Assembly: GCF_030272615.1 (NCBI RefSeq)
Contig: NC_081415.1
Location: 234,431,303 to 234,495,302 of the forward strand
Source: Cryptomeria japonica
Lineage: Eukaryota > Streptophyta > Pinopsida > Cupressales > Cupressaceae
Reading direction: 5' to 3'
DNA length: 64,000 nt
Shown: piece by piece, positions 33,809 through 44,912 of the stretch
Layout: every line of letters starts with the position of its first letter
How positions within the stretch are numbered: position 1 is the first letter of the stretch
Translations under genes and position numbers: made by a program
Notes under the pieces: model-generated
What the model saw: the letters and a program-made list of their open reading frames with translations, nothing else
Told to the model about the DNA's origin: nothing
Databases searched by the model: none

Positions 33809-35161
33809 TTAATTTGGAATAGGAGCACCTAACTCGGTAGGCAAGGTGCTTTTTTCATTTGACACAATTTCCTTCTTTTTCCAAATCATCTTTAATTTGT
33901 CTTTTATTTCTTCAGTGTCTTTTCTAGGTTGATCTCTGTAATCTCCAACTAAATGTCCAACTTTGTGACAATGAAAACATGTCATACCAGGATTTCTCCA
34001 TGATCTTCGGTTGTACATCCCAAACCTTATAAAATAGTTGGCACTTATATGTCCATATCTTCCACAACATTCACACCAGATTCTTGTATTGTAATCCCAT
34101 GGTACTCTAGAATATTGTCGGTAAGAATGTGTGTGAGTTAGGGAACCTCTAGCATTTGCTTGGTGTGCATACCACATATAGTTCTTTTGCTTAAACCAAC
34201 ACTTCTCGGTACTATGTCCAAATCTATTGTAGTTTTTACAAAACCCTTTGAATTTTGCCTTTTGATAATTGTTTACAAACTTTATCCTACATTGATTAGA
34301 TGTGTGACCATATTTATTACAATTGTAACAATAACCTTTGGACTTAGTGACATTCGGTTGCTTACCTTTTCTGATTTGGCACAAGTTGGCAGTATGACCT
34401 TGATTTCCACAGTAGTTGCAAATAGGCTTCTTTGTTTTGATGTTGTTCTTGTTTCCAGCTTGCTCTGATGATTCTCCTCTCTCGGTAGTATGAATTCCCT
34501 TCTCGGTAGAGTCTTTTCCTTTGTAACTGAGTCCTGCATCCTTGTTGGGTCTTCTTGTATTTAGTTGCTCATCCAACATCTTTGATGCTTCATAACTCTT
34601 CTTTAGTGTTTCTTTGGATTTCTTCTCTGATTCAAGTTCATCGGTCAACCTTGATACTTCAAGTTTCAATGCTTGATTCTCATCATCCTTCAAAATTGCT
34701 TCATGATGTGCATAACCTAGTTGATCTGATAGATTTTGCTGAATTCCAGTCAACCTTGTGATTTCATCATTTTTATCAGATACTAAGACTTCAAGTTGTT
34801 GTTTCTCTCTTTGTAGATCTCTTACTTTATCCTCAGCTATCCTTAATGCATCAAGATTTTCAGTCATCTGTGTGCTAAAATGTTCATGTTCTCTTTTCAT
34901 TGCTTTTAGTTGATCAGCCAGTGTTTTGTTCTTTTCTTTCAATACTCCAATCAATTCTTCAGTCTCTTTAGACATACTATTCTCAGATGATGTCTCAATT
35001 TGTTCCACTAACTCTTGAGAGTCCTGCAAATCATCAGATAATCTTCTTCTTACTTTTAGAGATTTTTGCATTTGTCTTTGCATGTCTGCAATCACTTGAT
35101 TAGCATGATCCAGCTCTTCTTGCAGATACACAATCCTCCAAGATTTTTTATAGCCTTCCAT
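33809..35161 (-). CDS. gag: Element B Gag, intact 450-codon frame with five knuckle-like units
   Basis: The only long uninterrupted retroelement frame in the window. I chose the ATG at 35161 because it is the first after the primer-site leader; the open frame extends further only by reading back through the LTR. Residues 1 to about 220 are a coiled coil (EELDHANQVIADMQRQMQ, REKQQLEVLVSDKNDEITRL). A Lys-rich hinge with DAGLSYKGKD and ESSEQ follows, then five knuckle-like units. CNYCGNQGHTANLC and CYNCNKYGHTSNQC are complete. CKNYNRFGHSTEKC has Tyr for the second Cys, and CECCGRYGHISANY and CFHCHKVGHLVGDY have Tyr for the last Cys. Gag should bind element RNA and assemble particles. There is no UBN2 domain. 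It ends in a Lys/Glu-rich tail. Confidence 0.85.
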   Translation of the reverse strand: MEGYKKSWRIVYLQEELDHANQVIADMQRQMQKSLKVRRRLSDDLQDSQELVEQIETSSENSMSKETEELIGVLKEKNKTLADQLKAMKREHEHFSTQMTENLDALRIAEDKVRDLQREKQQLEVLVSDKNDEITRLTGIQQNLSDQLGYAHHEAILKDDENQALKLEVSRLTDELESEKKSKETLKKSYEASKMLDEQLNTRRPNKDAGLSYKGKDSTEKGIHTTERGESSEQAGNKNNIKTKKPICNYCGNQGHTANLCQIRKGKQPNVTKSKGYCYNCNKYGHTSNQCRIKFVNNYQKAKFKGFCKNYNRFGHSTEKCWFKQKNYMWYAHQANARGSLTHTHSYRQYSRVPWDYNTRIWCECCGRYGHISANYFIRFGMYNRRSWRNPGMTCFHCHKVGHLVGDYRDQPRKDTEEIKDKLKMIWKKKEIVSNEKSTLPTELGAPIPN

Positions 35162-35209
35162 TGATAAGATCTTTCTCTTTAGGCAGTTAAACCCCTTTCC
35201 AAGATTGAA

Positions 35210-35221
35210 GCTTTGATACCA
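35210..35221 (-). promoter_or_regulatory. Element B primer binding site
   Basis: On the minus strand TGGTATCAAAGC two bases after the LTR; one base from the initiator-Met site. Confidence 0.9.
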
Positions 35222-35223
35222 AT

Positions 35224-36346
35224 TGTTAGGCCCAATATGGAAAGCTAATGTACTGAGAGGGGAGGGGTGAATCAGTACTTCAAAACTTTTCTTCAATAAT
35301 AACTTTACTGTTATGCATAAACTGAATAGTGCAGTTACATAATATAAAGCTAAAACAAATAGATAACAATCATACATGATTCACTCCATAACACATATAT
35401 TTTGGTTACGCAGAAACTCTTGGTTAGAGAGAAAAACTGCGGTGGGGATGGCACCCACAACTTCACTACTGCGATAATAAAGAGTGCTCGATTAGAGCTA
35501 CATGTTTAGCTATTTCTGATAGCTTACCCTATTAGGAGTAGAAAGATCTATTAGATCTACCTTGCTAAAGGGTTTTACAACACTTAAACTAAATGCTACA
35601 CCTGGTTAGAGGCTTTACAATTTATAGACTTGTTTAGAGTCTTTTACCCTATTAAAGGTTTCTCTTACAACTTCAAAATATTACAATAAATCATTACAAA
35701 TATCTGCAACTTTACATCTAGAATGTTATAGCAGATTCTATGTGCTTAGAATAGATTACCTTGCTTATAGCATACCTCGGTAACCCATATAGTAACTCGG
35801 TAAACCCTTATGTTTACTCTGTTCTTCAACCGTTCTCTGAAAACCTTCTTGGTGACCTCTGTGTCTCTATAATAGTCTTCTTACACTCATGCACACACAC
35901 TTTTAATTCTTAACTCATGCTGTATAAATAGATCTCTTATGTCGGTGATCCATTCATTGCTTCGATCTTACAAACATGATTTATCGAATGAATAACCATG
36001 CAAAATATTTCATTGGTTAGATGACCTCAAAATCATACACAATCTTTAAGTGCAATTTCCAATGTGATAATGGTTAGATGTTCTTCGATGTTGTAACACA
36101 TTTTCATATGTATGTCCAGGTTCAATCAATCTGGTAACACGTTTCACTCGGTGTGTCATCTTTACTGCTCGGTAGACATGAAATGATACTCGATAGACAA
36201 CTCGGTGTAAACTACATTTTGAGACTACTTTCTTCAATAACCGACTGCACTGTGCATACCAACTGAATATCTCGGTAGTAGTAACCGACTAGAGTATATA
36301 GAATAAATTTGACATAAAACTAATGGCAACTTGATAAGTAGTAACA
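35224..36346 (-). repeat. Element B 5' LTR
   Basis: Minus-strand TGTTACTACTTATC...CCTAACA, flanked on the right by ATTTC. Lacks 15 bp present in the 3' copy near the TTTCACT/CGGTGTGTCATC junction (about 36146). Confidence 0.93.
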
Positions 36347-36351
36347 ATTTC

Positions 36352-36526
36352 ATTGAGTGTCATTAAGTTGGAGCTTGGTATAGGGGCTGGTGCTGCTTTG
36401 GGTTGGTGCCCATAAATCATTAGGGGTTGGTGCTCCTTGGGTTAGTGCCCTAAACATTGTAATTGTTGTTTCATTGCGAGTTTGGATTGGAGTAGTAGAC
36501 TCCAACAAAATTTCTCACCAAGGTTT
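36352..36526 (+). repeat. Element D 5' LTR, second segment
   Basis: Lies between the right target copy of B and the left target copy of C. It has three diverged units GGGTTGGTGCC / GGGTTGGTGCT / GGGTTAGTGCCC at about 36398-36453. It ends GGTTT (36522-36526), the target copy of element C. Confidence 0.8.
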
Positions 36527-37651
36527 TGATGAATACTAAGAGGGGGGGGCAGTGAATTAGTATACCCAATAAGTTTACCAAACACTTAAGCAATTTTACT
36601 ACAGACCGATATAACCCTTTAAACAATAAATTGGTTAAAACACAAAAAAGCCAAATAGCAAATAAATAATTCACCCACAATAACACAATCACCATAACAC
36701 ACAATATTTTGATGTGGAAACCCAAATGGGAAAAACCATTGTGAATAAAACTCACAAGTCTACTATCTATAGAATAGCAACCAGACTGGTTAAGGCCTTA
36801 CAATGTTCTTCACTAGAACAGATCTTGTTAGGAATCCCGATCTCTGTTAGGAGATAAGTCTTGTTAAAGACTACCTTGTTAAAGGATTTTAGATCCATGA
36901 CTGTGAACCACCTTGTTAGAGGATTTAGAACAGGCTTAACTGAGCCTACCCGATTAAGGGTTTCTGACTTGTCGAAGAGATTAGTAATCAACAAGTAAGT
37001 GATCTACAAAGTAGCACAAAATGCTTAGTTAGATCCTTGATAGCTCTCTGTTAATGCATTGCAGCATTACTTCAATCTTCTGTCCTTCGCACGTTCAATC
37101 TCTATCGCAGGATACCTTCTTGCAAAGACCTAATCTTCTTACGCAACACTTCACACTCATACATACAAAACCCTAGACATGATGTACTCATATAGGAATT
37201 TGATTTCATGTCGGTCCAATGAGATTAGACTATAATTTCCTAGGTATAGTGCATCTAGACACAATTTGTAATACTACACAGAATCACTGCAAGGGTGTTG
37301 GTGGATGATAAATCATCACACTTTACAAGTTTTCCGGTTAACAAAACATAGTATATCGATTACTAGTTTACAAACAAAGACTAGTAAACTAGAACATAGT
37401 GTTCCGATCCTAAAAGGATTGGCTGCCGCTTGGGGTCCTTGTACCACTTTGAAGTCCTTGGTCATGCTTTGACCAGTAAGCTCCTTCTACAAACACCAAT
37501 AGTCTTCAACAAACAAAGACTATGCATACAATGGCATACAATACCGGTTTGAGCAATACATCACATAGTACTGGTTGCGAATAACTCCTATAAAAAATAA
37601 GTGTGTGTCCATCAATGACAATCACAACTAAACATCATCAAAATACCAACA
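36527..37651 (-). repeat. Element C 3' LTR
   Basis: Minus-strand start TGTTGGTATTTTGATG, end CTCTTAGTATTCATCA. Holds GGAAACCCAAATGGGAAAAACC (plus-strand view, 36717) and an array of TTAGAGGAT/TTAAGGGTT-type units at about 36775-36965. Confidence 0.92.
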
Positions 37652-37662
37652 ATCTCCCCCTA
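37652..37662 (-). promoter_or_regulatory. Element C polypurine tract
   Basis: Minus-strand TAGGGGGAGAT next to the 3' LTR, preceded by CAATGCCA, so the inverted-repeat arm seen in A, D and J is partly kept. Confidence 0.85.
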
Positions 37663-37908
37663 TGGCATTGATGGCAACACTTAGGAAAATTTGACATCTA
37701 AGCACTTACAAAAAATGAATGATTCCATAACTAAAATTACTCTCCCTAAGCATATACACTATTCCCTTTGCCAAAATTGCAAGCGTGTACTACTTCAATA
37801 CCACTCCCCATAAAATTTTCAATTCAATATTAATCTCCCTTTGCCAACAATGACATAGTAATGCAAACATGCCAAAATCATATTGCATAACATGAAAACG
37901 GAGTATGT

Positions 37909-40900
37909 TTATGACAATAATGAGTAAAACTTTTCAAAAATGAATTTAAAGTTTTTCAGAAATTCCTTCATGTCTGTAGACCACATATCTAGGAGTGAGG
38001 CAACAATTTCACTCTAATTCTTCATCTGGAACACTAACTCCTCCATGGCATCAATAGTGCTCAATTTGTGAGTGATAATGATGGCGTCCATGTTCAAAAA
38101 GCACTGCTGAAGAATCTACAACTTGGGTAATAAAAGCAACTAAAGTTTCTGCAGATCTTGAGACCGCTTGCAAATCTCTGAATCAATCCTGTCAATCTGT
38201 TGCCCGTGAGTTTGTATAGTCTACCCATACATTTTGAAGGAATCATATGGAACTTTTAATTTGTCTATATACTTCTTTAACTTCGATTGGAGTTGACCCT
38301 TCTTCTTGAGAGCATCATCACATAATAGATCGGGCTGGCAGATTTTGCTCAAAAGTTTATGTCCTTTAGCCATGGCCAGACTGATATCATCTCTTTGATG
38401 GATTAGCTTGGCTCTGTCTTTGTTGAATCACTTCACAAATGCAACTTTTAGTGCCTTTGTGTTCTTTTTCTCCACAGTAGCCTGGGCAGTATCTTCCAAT
38501 GATTGTGCTTGATCACCCACTACTATGCATAGAAGCTTCAACTGGGCCAGTGAGGAATCGATACTAGAAAGATCAGTATCGGGGACTAAGGTTGAAAGAG
38601 TGTCAACAACAAGTTGAATAACATATTTTTCTTTCTTCCTTCTTAGTTCCTCCGATCTTTCTTGAGCAAGTTGAATACTTCTCAAGAGCTCATTTTCATC
38701 TACCAATTTGGTGAGACAGGCAAGAGTCAACTCACTATGACCTGTGGGGTCAACCTATTTGGCTTGAACTTTGCTTGCCTTGGGAGTCTTGAAAGTTTGT
38801 CCCCCTTCCTTTTCTTTGATCTCCTCTTATCTCTTCTTCTCCTACTCTTCTTTCTCCTTAGCCTCCTTGTTGGCCTTCTCTTTTTCCGCTATCTCCTTCT
38901 CCAGTTTCTCCTTCTCTGCCTTCTCCAGTTTCTCCTTCTCCGCTTTCTCTTTCTCCTCTTTTTCCTTCTCCATTTTCTCCTTCTCTGCTTTCTCCTTCTC
39001 CTCTTTCTCCTTCTCCATCTTCTTCCCTTTCTCTTTTTTCACTTTTTCTTTCTCAACTTTCTCTTTTTCCACTTTCTCTTTCTCTACTTTCTCCTTCTCC
39101 GCTCTTTTTTTTTTCGCTTTCTCTTTCTCCACTTTTTCTTTCTCCTTTCTCTCTTTTTCAGCTATCTCCTTATTGGATTTCTCCTTATCTACATTCTCTT
39201 TATCTTCTTTCTCTTTATCTACTTTCTCTTTATTTGCTTTCTCTTTATCTTCTTTCTCTTTATCTTCTTTCTCCTTCTTAGCTACCTCCAGTTTAGTACC
39301 TTCAGCATCTAATGCATCCACATCAATAGGATCATTTTTCTCAGCTATTCTTTCTCCTTGATCATTGAAGGTTTCATCTAGTTTAGATTTTGATAGATGA
39401 AGTTCTTGCTCAGCCTATTGATTTTCTTTGGATACCTTCTGCATCTTGACAACTACTTTAGCATGTAGATGAGTGTCTTTTTCTACTTCAGAGATTTTAC
39501 CTCCAAGTAACTGAAGTCTTCTCTTTCTCGTGAAAAAATTTCTTTGTATCGATCAAGAAGCTCAAACAATTTAGAATTGGAAGCATCTATAAAATATTGA
39601 GCAAAAATTTTCTCTCTACTTGTTTGCTCCTTTTCAATGACAATGCACCATTTATTATTCAAAGAATTATAAAAAGAATTAGAAACAACAATTTTAATAT
39701 CAATCGGAGACCAATCATTATCACATAAATACTTAATGAGTTCTTGCTCTAACTCCTAATTTTCAATATCGCTGAGATCATCAAAATAATCTTTTAGATC
39801 ATCAAGAATTTTCCTTCTAATGTTCTTTATAATCCTTTGATAATGTGTCATAGGCTTGTAAGAAGGAATGTGTATATTTACTGGTCCAGAGGTTGTAGGT
39901 ACATTACTGATTGGCTTGGTCTTCTTACTCGATTGCCTCACCTTCTTTATTTCATCTTCCAATTCAGTGTCTACTGAATCCCGTGCTTCGTTCTTGGTTT
40001 TCATCTTCCTCTCAAATACCTTTGGTGGAATAGCCTCTGGTTTCTTCTTGGTCGATGACATCTTGGTCACTTTTGGACTGACAACAGATGTAACTGGTAC
40101 CGATGTTGATGGCACAACTTTCCTCTTCTTCTGCTTTGGTACTTTAGGAGGATTAACTTTCTTGGAGTAGGTGTCGGTCCTCTTCTTCTTTGGATCAAGC
40201 GGTGAAGCAAGTAGGGTAGAGGCATACCCAATGATTATATCATTCACCAGTTCATAGCCCATAGGCTCAACTTCATCTTCTCTTGGCTCAACCGCTTCCA
40301 TTATGCAATGATCCACTTTGATCGTGAAATAGATATCATCTTCATACTTCTTTACCAAGTCACCTGATATCCTTGTTCTCTCATTAATTTTTTATCTGAA
40401 CTCATCAAAATACCTATTCAGAGTCTCCAGATAAGTAGATCCCACTGCTTGCAGACTCTCCTTGATTTTTCTAGTAACCATAGGTCACCTGACCATTGAA
40501 CATCACCAACTCCAAGAAAATAACCTTGAAAGTAGAAAAAAAACCCAACAAGTAGTTGACCGAACTTGAACCTAAGTGCCTTCTCCTCTTTGATGGATTT
40601 CAAATTATCCATGAGTTATTTTTGCATGCAGGTACACAAGTCGTACTCTGCATCTTTCTTAATCATTCGATAAGCGGCATGCACCACAGCTATAAGAACA
40701 AAATTCATTTTGCCGGCATAGAATACTCTATATCCGATCACCATGCACACATACTTCACCAAGTCATCTGCAATGGTGTTGACAATCATTTCCCTCTTGT
40801 TGCTCACAAAACCGATGAGCTCTGTCACTTTGTTTTTTGTGATCTTACGAAGAATAGGGACTTCTCCAATATTGCAGAAATTGGGCACGACATGGATTGC

Positions 40901-41269
40901 CTCCGATATGATATCATGGGTTCGCTCAAGATACATCTTGTCGCCATGAACCCTACTAAGAATAATTCTTATATGATCTTCTATGAATTCCTCAAGAAGA
41001 TATACTGCATTGTGGAATTTCTTCTTCTCGATCACACTATATTCTAGTTTTATCTTCTTATCTTTTCCATAGAACAAACTCAACTGGGAGTAAATCACTA
41101 GAGACCCTAGGTCTTCCAGTCTACAATCAATATAACCAGAAACATCCCCTTCGACAATGAATTTGATGGGAATTTGAGATAGGGCATTGTATTTCACCTT
41201 CTTCCTAAGAGATTCAGATGACTCCTTAGGTGCAGAAGAACTAGAAGAAACTTTGGATGTAGAAACCAT
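37909..41269 (-). pseudogene. Element C ORF2 with giant Lys-Glu repeat
   Basis: Starts MVSTSKVSSSSSAPKESSES on the minus strand and reaches TAA at 37909-37911, about 1,120 codons with frameshifts (near 40420-40500 and near 39330-39750) and several stops. The conserved N-terminal domain shows VEGDVSGYIDCRLEDLG, IRIILSRVHGDKMYLE and a LRFKFGQLLVGFFFYF block. The second block is MEAVEPREDEVEPMGYE near 40256-40305. A basic Pro/Lys/Ser middle follows (39900-40200), then a run of Lys-Glu repeats at about 38842-39300 and a helical C-terminal part (TLSTLVPDTDLSSIDSSL, SLEDTAQATVEKKN). No enzymatic motif. Same protein family as ORF2 of A, B and E; function unknown. Confidence 0.72.
38842..39300 (-). 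repeat. Minisatellite encoding Lys/Glu repeats in element C ORF2
   Basis: About 150 codons of EKEKxEKEK-type sequence made of 12-18 bp units related to GAGAAAGAGAAAG on the minus strand. On the plus strand it appears as CTTTCTCTTTCTC phrases, whose translation gives Leu/Phe/Ser-rich shadow ORFs. The other three ORF2 copies have only ordinary basic linkers near this position. Confidence 0.9.
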
Positions 41270-41735
41270 GTCTAAATAATTCTGAATGATAAGAGTGATT
41301 CGACGAAAAATACCTTTTCACTCTGAACTAGGGTTCACCGATGTCGAGCACAACACACTTCTCCAAGAGCTTGCTTTACCACTCCGACCTCCACTCTGGA
41401 TAGCTTGAAATGTTTGCTAGTTCTTGCACAAGATTTCTTTTTGGATTTCTTCGAATGCAAGATTGATCACTTTTTTTGCTCTGCTCAAGTTAGAAAAATG
41501 CTTCTTCAAAAATAGGTAAGTAAAAATGACTACAAGAATCACCTTTTTACATGTTCCTACCTACCATAATAAATGCATCACTATTAGGGTACAAACCCTA
41601 ATTTTATCTTTTACCACTTTTGGCAGTCGACAAGTAACCAATACCGATAAAAGCACTTTATCGATATAATCCGAGGGTTCAAAACATTGTTACCGATATG
41701 TTCCCTCTTAAGCTTTTGGAAGCTCAATTTGCCGA
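41270..41735 (-). other. Element C spacer between Gag and ORF2
   Basis: About 465 bp, AT-rich, without recognised content. Confidence 0.5.
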
Positions 41736-43028
41736 TTATGGGGTCTCCACACTGGGTGTAGAAACTGGTACATCTTGTGGCTTCTCTTTAGATTTCTTTT
41801 TCCAAATTTTATCCATATCGGCCTGAACGGTTTCAACATCAACCTTTCCTTTCCCTTCTAGGTTGACCGGTTTGTCTTCTGATGGATTCTTTCTTAGTCT
41901 GAATGCTCTGGCAAGATGTCCTGGTTTGTTATAATGATAACATATCATACCAGGTACTCTCCATGGTCCGGTGTTCACCTTTCCATTCTTTCTCCTACAT
42001 GTTGCAGTAGTGTGACTGCTACCACGATAGATCACACAGGTTGCTCTCCAACCGTTTGTCGCTCCATAACCATTTGACCTATGGTCATAGGTTCTATACC
42101 AATTTGGGTTCCGGTTCATAAGAGGTTCTAGGACAACTCCTTTTGTTCTTGGTGCATAACCTCCATAGTTGTTCATAACTGATCTGCACTCAAAAGATCT
42201 ATGCCTAAACTTGTTTCATGCATAACAATGACCATTAAATCTACCAGTTCCAGCCTTGTGGTCATACACATTGTTTTGCATGTAAGGGAAATTATTATAA
42301 GTCTTGCTCCTACATACATTGGTAGTATGTCCTTCCTTATGATAGTTAAAGCATACATATTTGAACTTTGTCTTACCTTTGCTTTTGCTACTTTTATCAG
42401 ATACCCATTGCTCTTTTGATGCATCAATCTTGGTTCCAACGGATTCACCTTCATCACATGTAGAGAAACCAAGTCCACTGGTATCATTTGATGGCTTCAT
42501 TGATTCTAGCTTTTGGTCCAACTTTGCAGCACTCTGGTTAAACTTTGCAAGTATCTCCTTTGTCTCAGCAAGTTCATTGGAAAGAGCTTCATTGGTCTTC
42601 ATTATGGTTTCATTTTGAGAAATGGCTGCATTGAGTTATTCTTGCATTTCTTCTTTCTCTTCCTTACCCTCTTGTAGATAAGCGGTAATGGTACCAATTT
42701 CTTGTTTCAACTTAAAGATCTCGTAATCCTTGGCCTTCACTAGATCCTCAACTTTTCTTTGGTTTTCTAGTTCCTAACTCATCCTAATGGTCAGTCCTTC
42801 TAGCTCCCTCCTTAGGTTAGTTTTGGACTCATTCAGTTTCTCCACTTCTTCGAATAGGGCATCCATGTCCACTTCATGAGAAGAGCTATTTTTAGTAATT
42901 TCCAGCATTTGCTTAGCAAGTTCTCTTCTTTTGGCTAAAGAGGCTTTATACTTGACCTTGAGCTCATCATAGGCTCTCTCAGATTCAGCTAGATGGTGAG
43001 TGATTTCCCTCATGCTATATTCCCCCAT
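41736..43028 (-). pseudogene. gag: Element C Gag: coiled coil plus damaged knuckles
   Basis: A single frame of about 430 codons on the minus strand beginning MGEYSMREITHHLAESERAY. It has stops near 42775, near 42636 and inside a knuckle near 42223. Residues 1 to about 170 are a coiled coil. DTSGLGFSTCDEGESVG matches the GLGF-type segment. Four knuckle-like units follow: CFNYHKEGHTTNVC (second Cys is Tyr), CYA*NKFRHRSFEC (stop at the second Cys), CVIYRGSSHTTATC (second Cys is Tyr) and CYHYNKPGHLARAF (second Cys Tyr, last Cys lost). So no unit is complete. It ends with a Lys/Glu-rich tail near KIWKKKSKEKP, like B. Confidence 0.82.
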
Positions 43029-43064
43029 ATCTCCTTACAAGTGGTTAGACTTAAAGAAAGGTTG

Positions 43065-43076
43065 GCTCTGATACTA
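43065..43076 (-). promoter_or_regulatory. Element C primer binding site
   Basis: Minus-strand TAGTATCAGAGC two bases after the LTR; the initiator-Met site with one G-to-A change. Confidence 0.88.
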
Positions 43077-43078
43077 AT

Positions 43079-44200
43079 TGATGAATACTAAGAGGGGGGG
43101 TGAATTAGTATACCCAATAAGTTTACCAAACACTTAAGCAATTTTACTACAGACCGGTATAACCCTTTAAATAGTAAACGAGTTAAAACACAAAAAAAAC
43201 AAATAGAAAATAAAGCATTGACCCACAATAATACAACCACCATAACACAAGATATTTTGACATGGAAACCCAAATGGGAAAAACCATGGTGAGTAAAACT
43301 CACAAGTCTACTATCTGTAGAATAGCAACCAAACCAATTAAGGCCTTACAATGTTCTTCACTAAAATAGATCCTGTTAGAAATCTTGATCTTTGTTAGGA
43401 TATAAGTCATGTTAAAGACTACCTTGTTAAAGGATTTCAGATCCACAACTATGAACCACCTTGTTAGAGGATTTAGAACAAGCTTAACTGAGCCTACCTA
43501 GTTAAGGGTTTCTGACTTGTCGAAGAGATTAGTAATCAACAAGTAAGTGATCTACAAAGTAGCACAAAATGCTTAGTTAGATCCTTGATAACTCTCTATA
43601 AATGCATTGCAACATTACTTCAATCTTCTGTCCTTCGCATGCTCAATCTCTATCATGAGATACCTTCTTGCAAAGACCGAATCTTCTTACGCAACACTTC
43701 ACACTCATACATACAAAACCCTAGACATGATGTCCTCATATAGGAATCTGATTTTATGTTGGTCCAATGAGATTAGACTACAATTTCCTAGGTATAGTGA
43801 ATCTAGACACAATTTGTAACATGACACAAAATCACCACAACGGTGTCGGTGGATGATAAGTCATCACACTTTACAAGTTTGGCGGTTAACAAAACACAGT
43901 ATACCAATTATCGGTTTACAAACAAAGATTGGTAAACTGGAACATAGGTTTTCTGATCGTAAAAAGATTGGCTACCGCTTGGGGTCCTCATATTGCTTTG
44001 AAGTCCTCGGTCATGCTTTGACTGGTAAGCTCCTTCTGCAAACACCAATAGTCTTCAACAAACAAAGACTATGTATACAATGGCATACAATACCGGTTTG
44101 AGCAATACATCACATAGTATCTATTGAGAATAAATCCTATAACAAATAAGTGTTTGTCCATCAATGACAATCACAACTAAACATCATAAAATTATCATCA
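43079..44200 (-). repeat. Element C 5' LTR
   Basis: Minus-strand copy of the 36527-37651 LTR, 1,122 bp. Its outer end is changed by small indels (TGATGATAATTTTATG rather than TGTTGGTATTTTGATG) but still abuts target copy GGTTT. Confidence 0.9.
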
Positions 44201-44205
44201 GGTTT

Positions 44206-44366
44206 TTCCCACGTTGGGTTTTCCTCGTATATTCGGTGTTGTGATCTGCATTCTTTGTATATTTGATTACTAGTGTCTTCATTGCTTTACCAGTTGCACA
44301 CACATAGTTGGAAGTTGTTTGGAATCACTTATTCACCCCCCTCTCAGTGTCACATTGTGTTCTATA
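44206..44366 (+). repeat. Element D 5' LTR, third segment
   Basis: Continues the D LTR after C: TTCCCACGTTGGGTTTTCC, then TTCACC with a C run and CTCTCAGTGTC near 44332, ending near CTATA where CA would be expected. Confidence 0.82.
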
Positions 44367-44368
44367 AT

Positions 44369-44380
44369 TGGTATTAGAGC
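44369..44380 (+). promoter_or_regulatory. Element D primer binding site
   Basis: TGGTATTAGAGC, one C-to-T change from the initiator-Met site. Confidence 0.88.
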
Positions 44381-44441
44381 ATTAGGTTCCCGGTTGGTTA
44401 AAGCTTTCTCTAGCTTGCGTAGATTCTAGTCTAGGAACACA

Positions 44442-44912
44442 ATGGCAATAAATTAGTCCCCCTCCTCCAAAGATCGCATGTTTGATGGAACCAACTATGC
44501 CTTTTGGAGAAGAAGAATGGAAACCTATCTATCCTACCTAGGTTTTGATATTTGGATGTCGGTCAAGAATGGGTATACTATCCCTATTGTTACTCCTACA
44601 GATCTGGATGCTAAGAAGGAGTATGAGAACAATGCAAAGGATAAACATGCTATTCTCAGTGGGATGTTAGATAATGAGTTTGTCAAGGTAATGTACTACT
44701 CATCTTCCAAGGAGACAAGATAAATCATAGAGATTATTTGAAGGAGATGCCAAAGTCAAGGAGGCCAAGCTGTAATCACTAAGAGGTCAACTTGAAGGCT
44801 TAGAGATGAAAGATGAAGAAAATATTGTAGACTACCTTCACAAAGTTGATGAAACAGTGAATACCATCAGAGGACTTTGAGAGGAAATTGCTGATGAAGT
44901 TATTGTCAAGAA
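44442..44912 (+). pseudogene. gag: Element D gag, N-terminal part (DUF4219/UBN2)
   Basis: The ATG at 44442 is followed after four codons by TAG. The frame then reads FDGTNYAFWRRRMETYLSYL, the DUF4219 start typical of plant copia Gag, and WMSVKNGYTIP. A UBN2-like helical part follows with stops and a frame change after about 44720. The piece ends at AAGAA (44908-44912), the target copy of element E. It joins to 53538 onward. Confidence 0.85.

Larger units (their letters stand above)
21845..36346 (-). mobile_element. Element B: pol-less copia with Gag and ORF2 (minus strand)
   Basis: Two LTRs (21845-22982 and 35224-36346) read on the minus strand, flanked by GTTTC (21840-21844) and ATTTC (36347-36351), a target copy with one transition. 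A primer site, Gag, ORF2 and polypurine tract lie between. No protease, integrase, RT or RNase H is found. The ORF2 3' part is split by element A at 23648-30247. The LTRs differ by roughly 3-4 percent by eye plus one 15-bp indel, which accounts exactly for their length difference (1,138 and 1,123 bp). B is inserted in the 5' LTR of D. Confidence 0.92.
36527..44200 (-). mobile_element. Element C: pol-less copia with Gag and ORF2 (minus strand)
   Basis: LTRs at 36527-37651 and 43079-44200 read on the minus strand. Perfect target duplication GGTTT (36522-36526 and 44201-44205). Primer site, Gag, ORF2 and polypurine tract are in the normal order; no pol domain was found. It interrupts the 5' LTR of D exactly inside the conserved TTTTTCCCA...GGGTTTTCC box. 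LTR copies differ by several percent. Confidence 0.93.

Noticed and set aside
38662-39361. Plus-strand ORFs of 196-216 codons rich in Leu, Phe and Ser that look like membrane proteins
   Set aside because: They are antisense readings of the Lys-Glu minisatellite in element C ORF2; CTTTCTC repeats give Leu/Ser/Phe in any frame.
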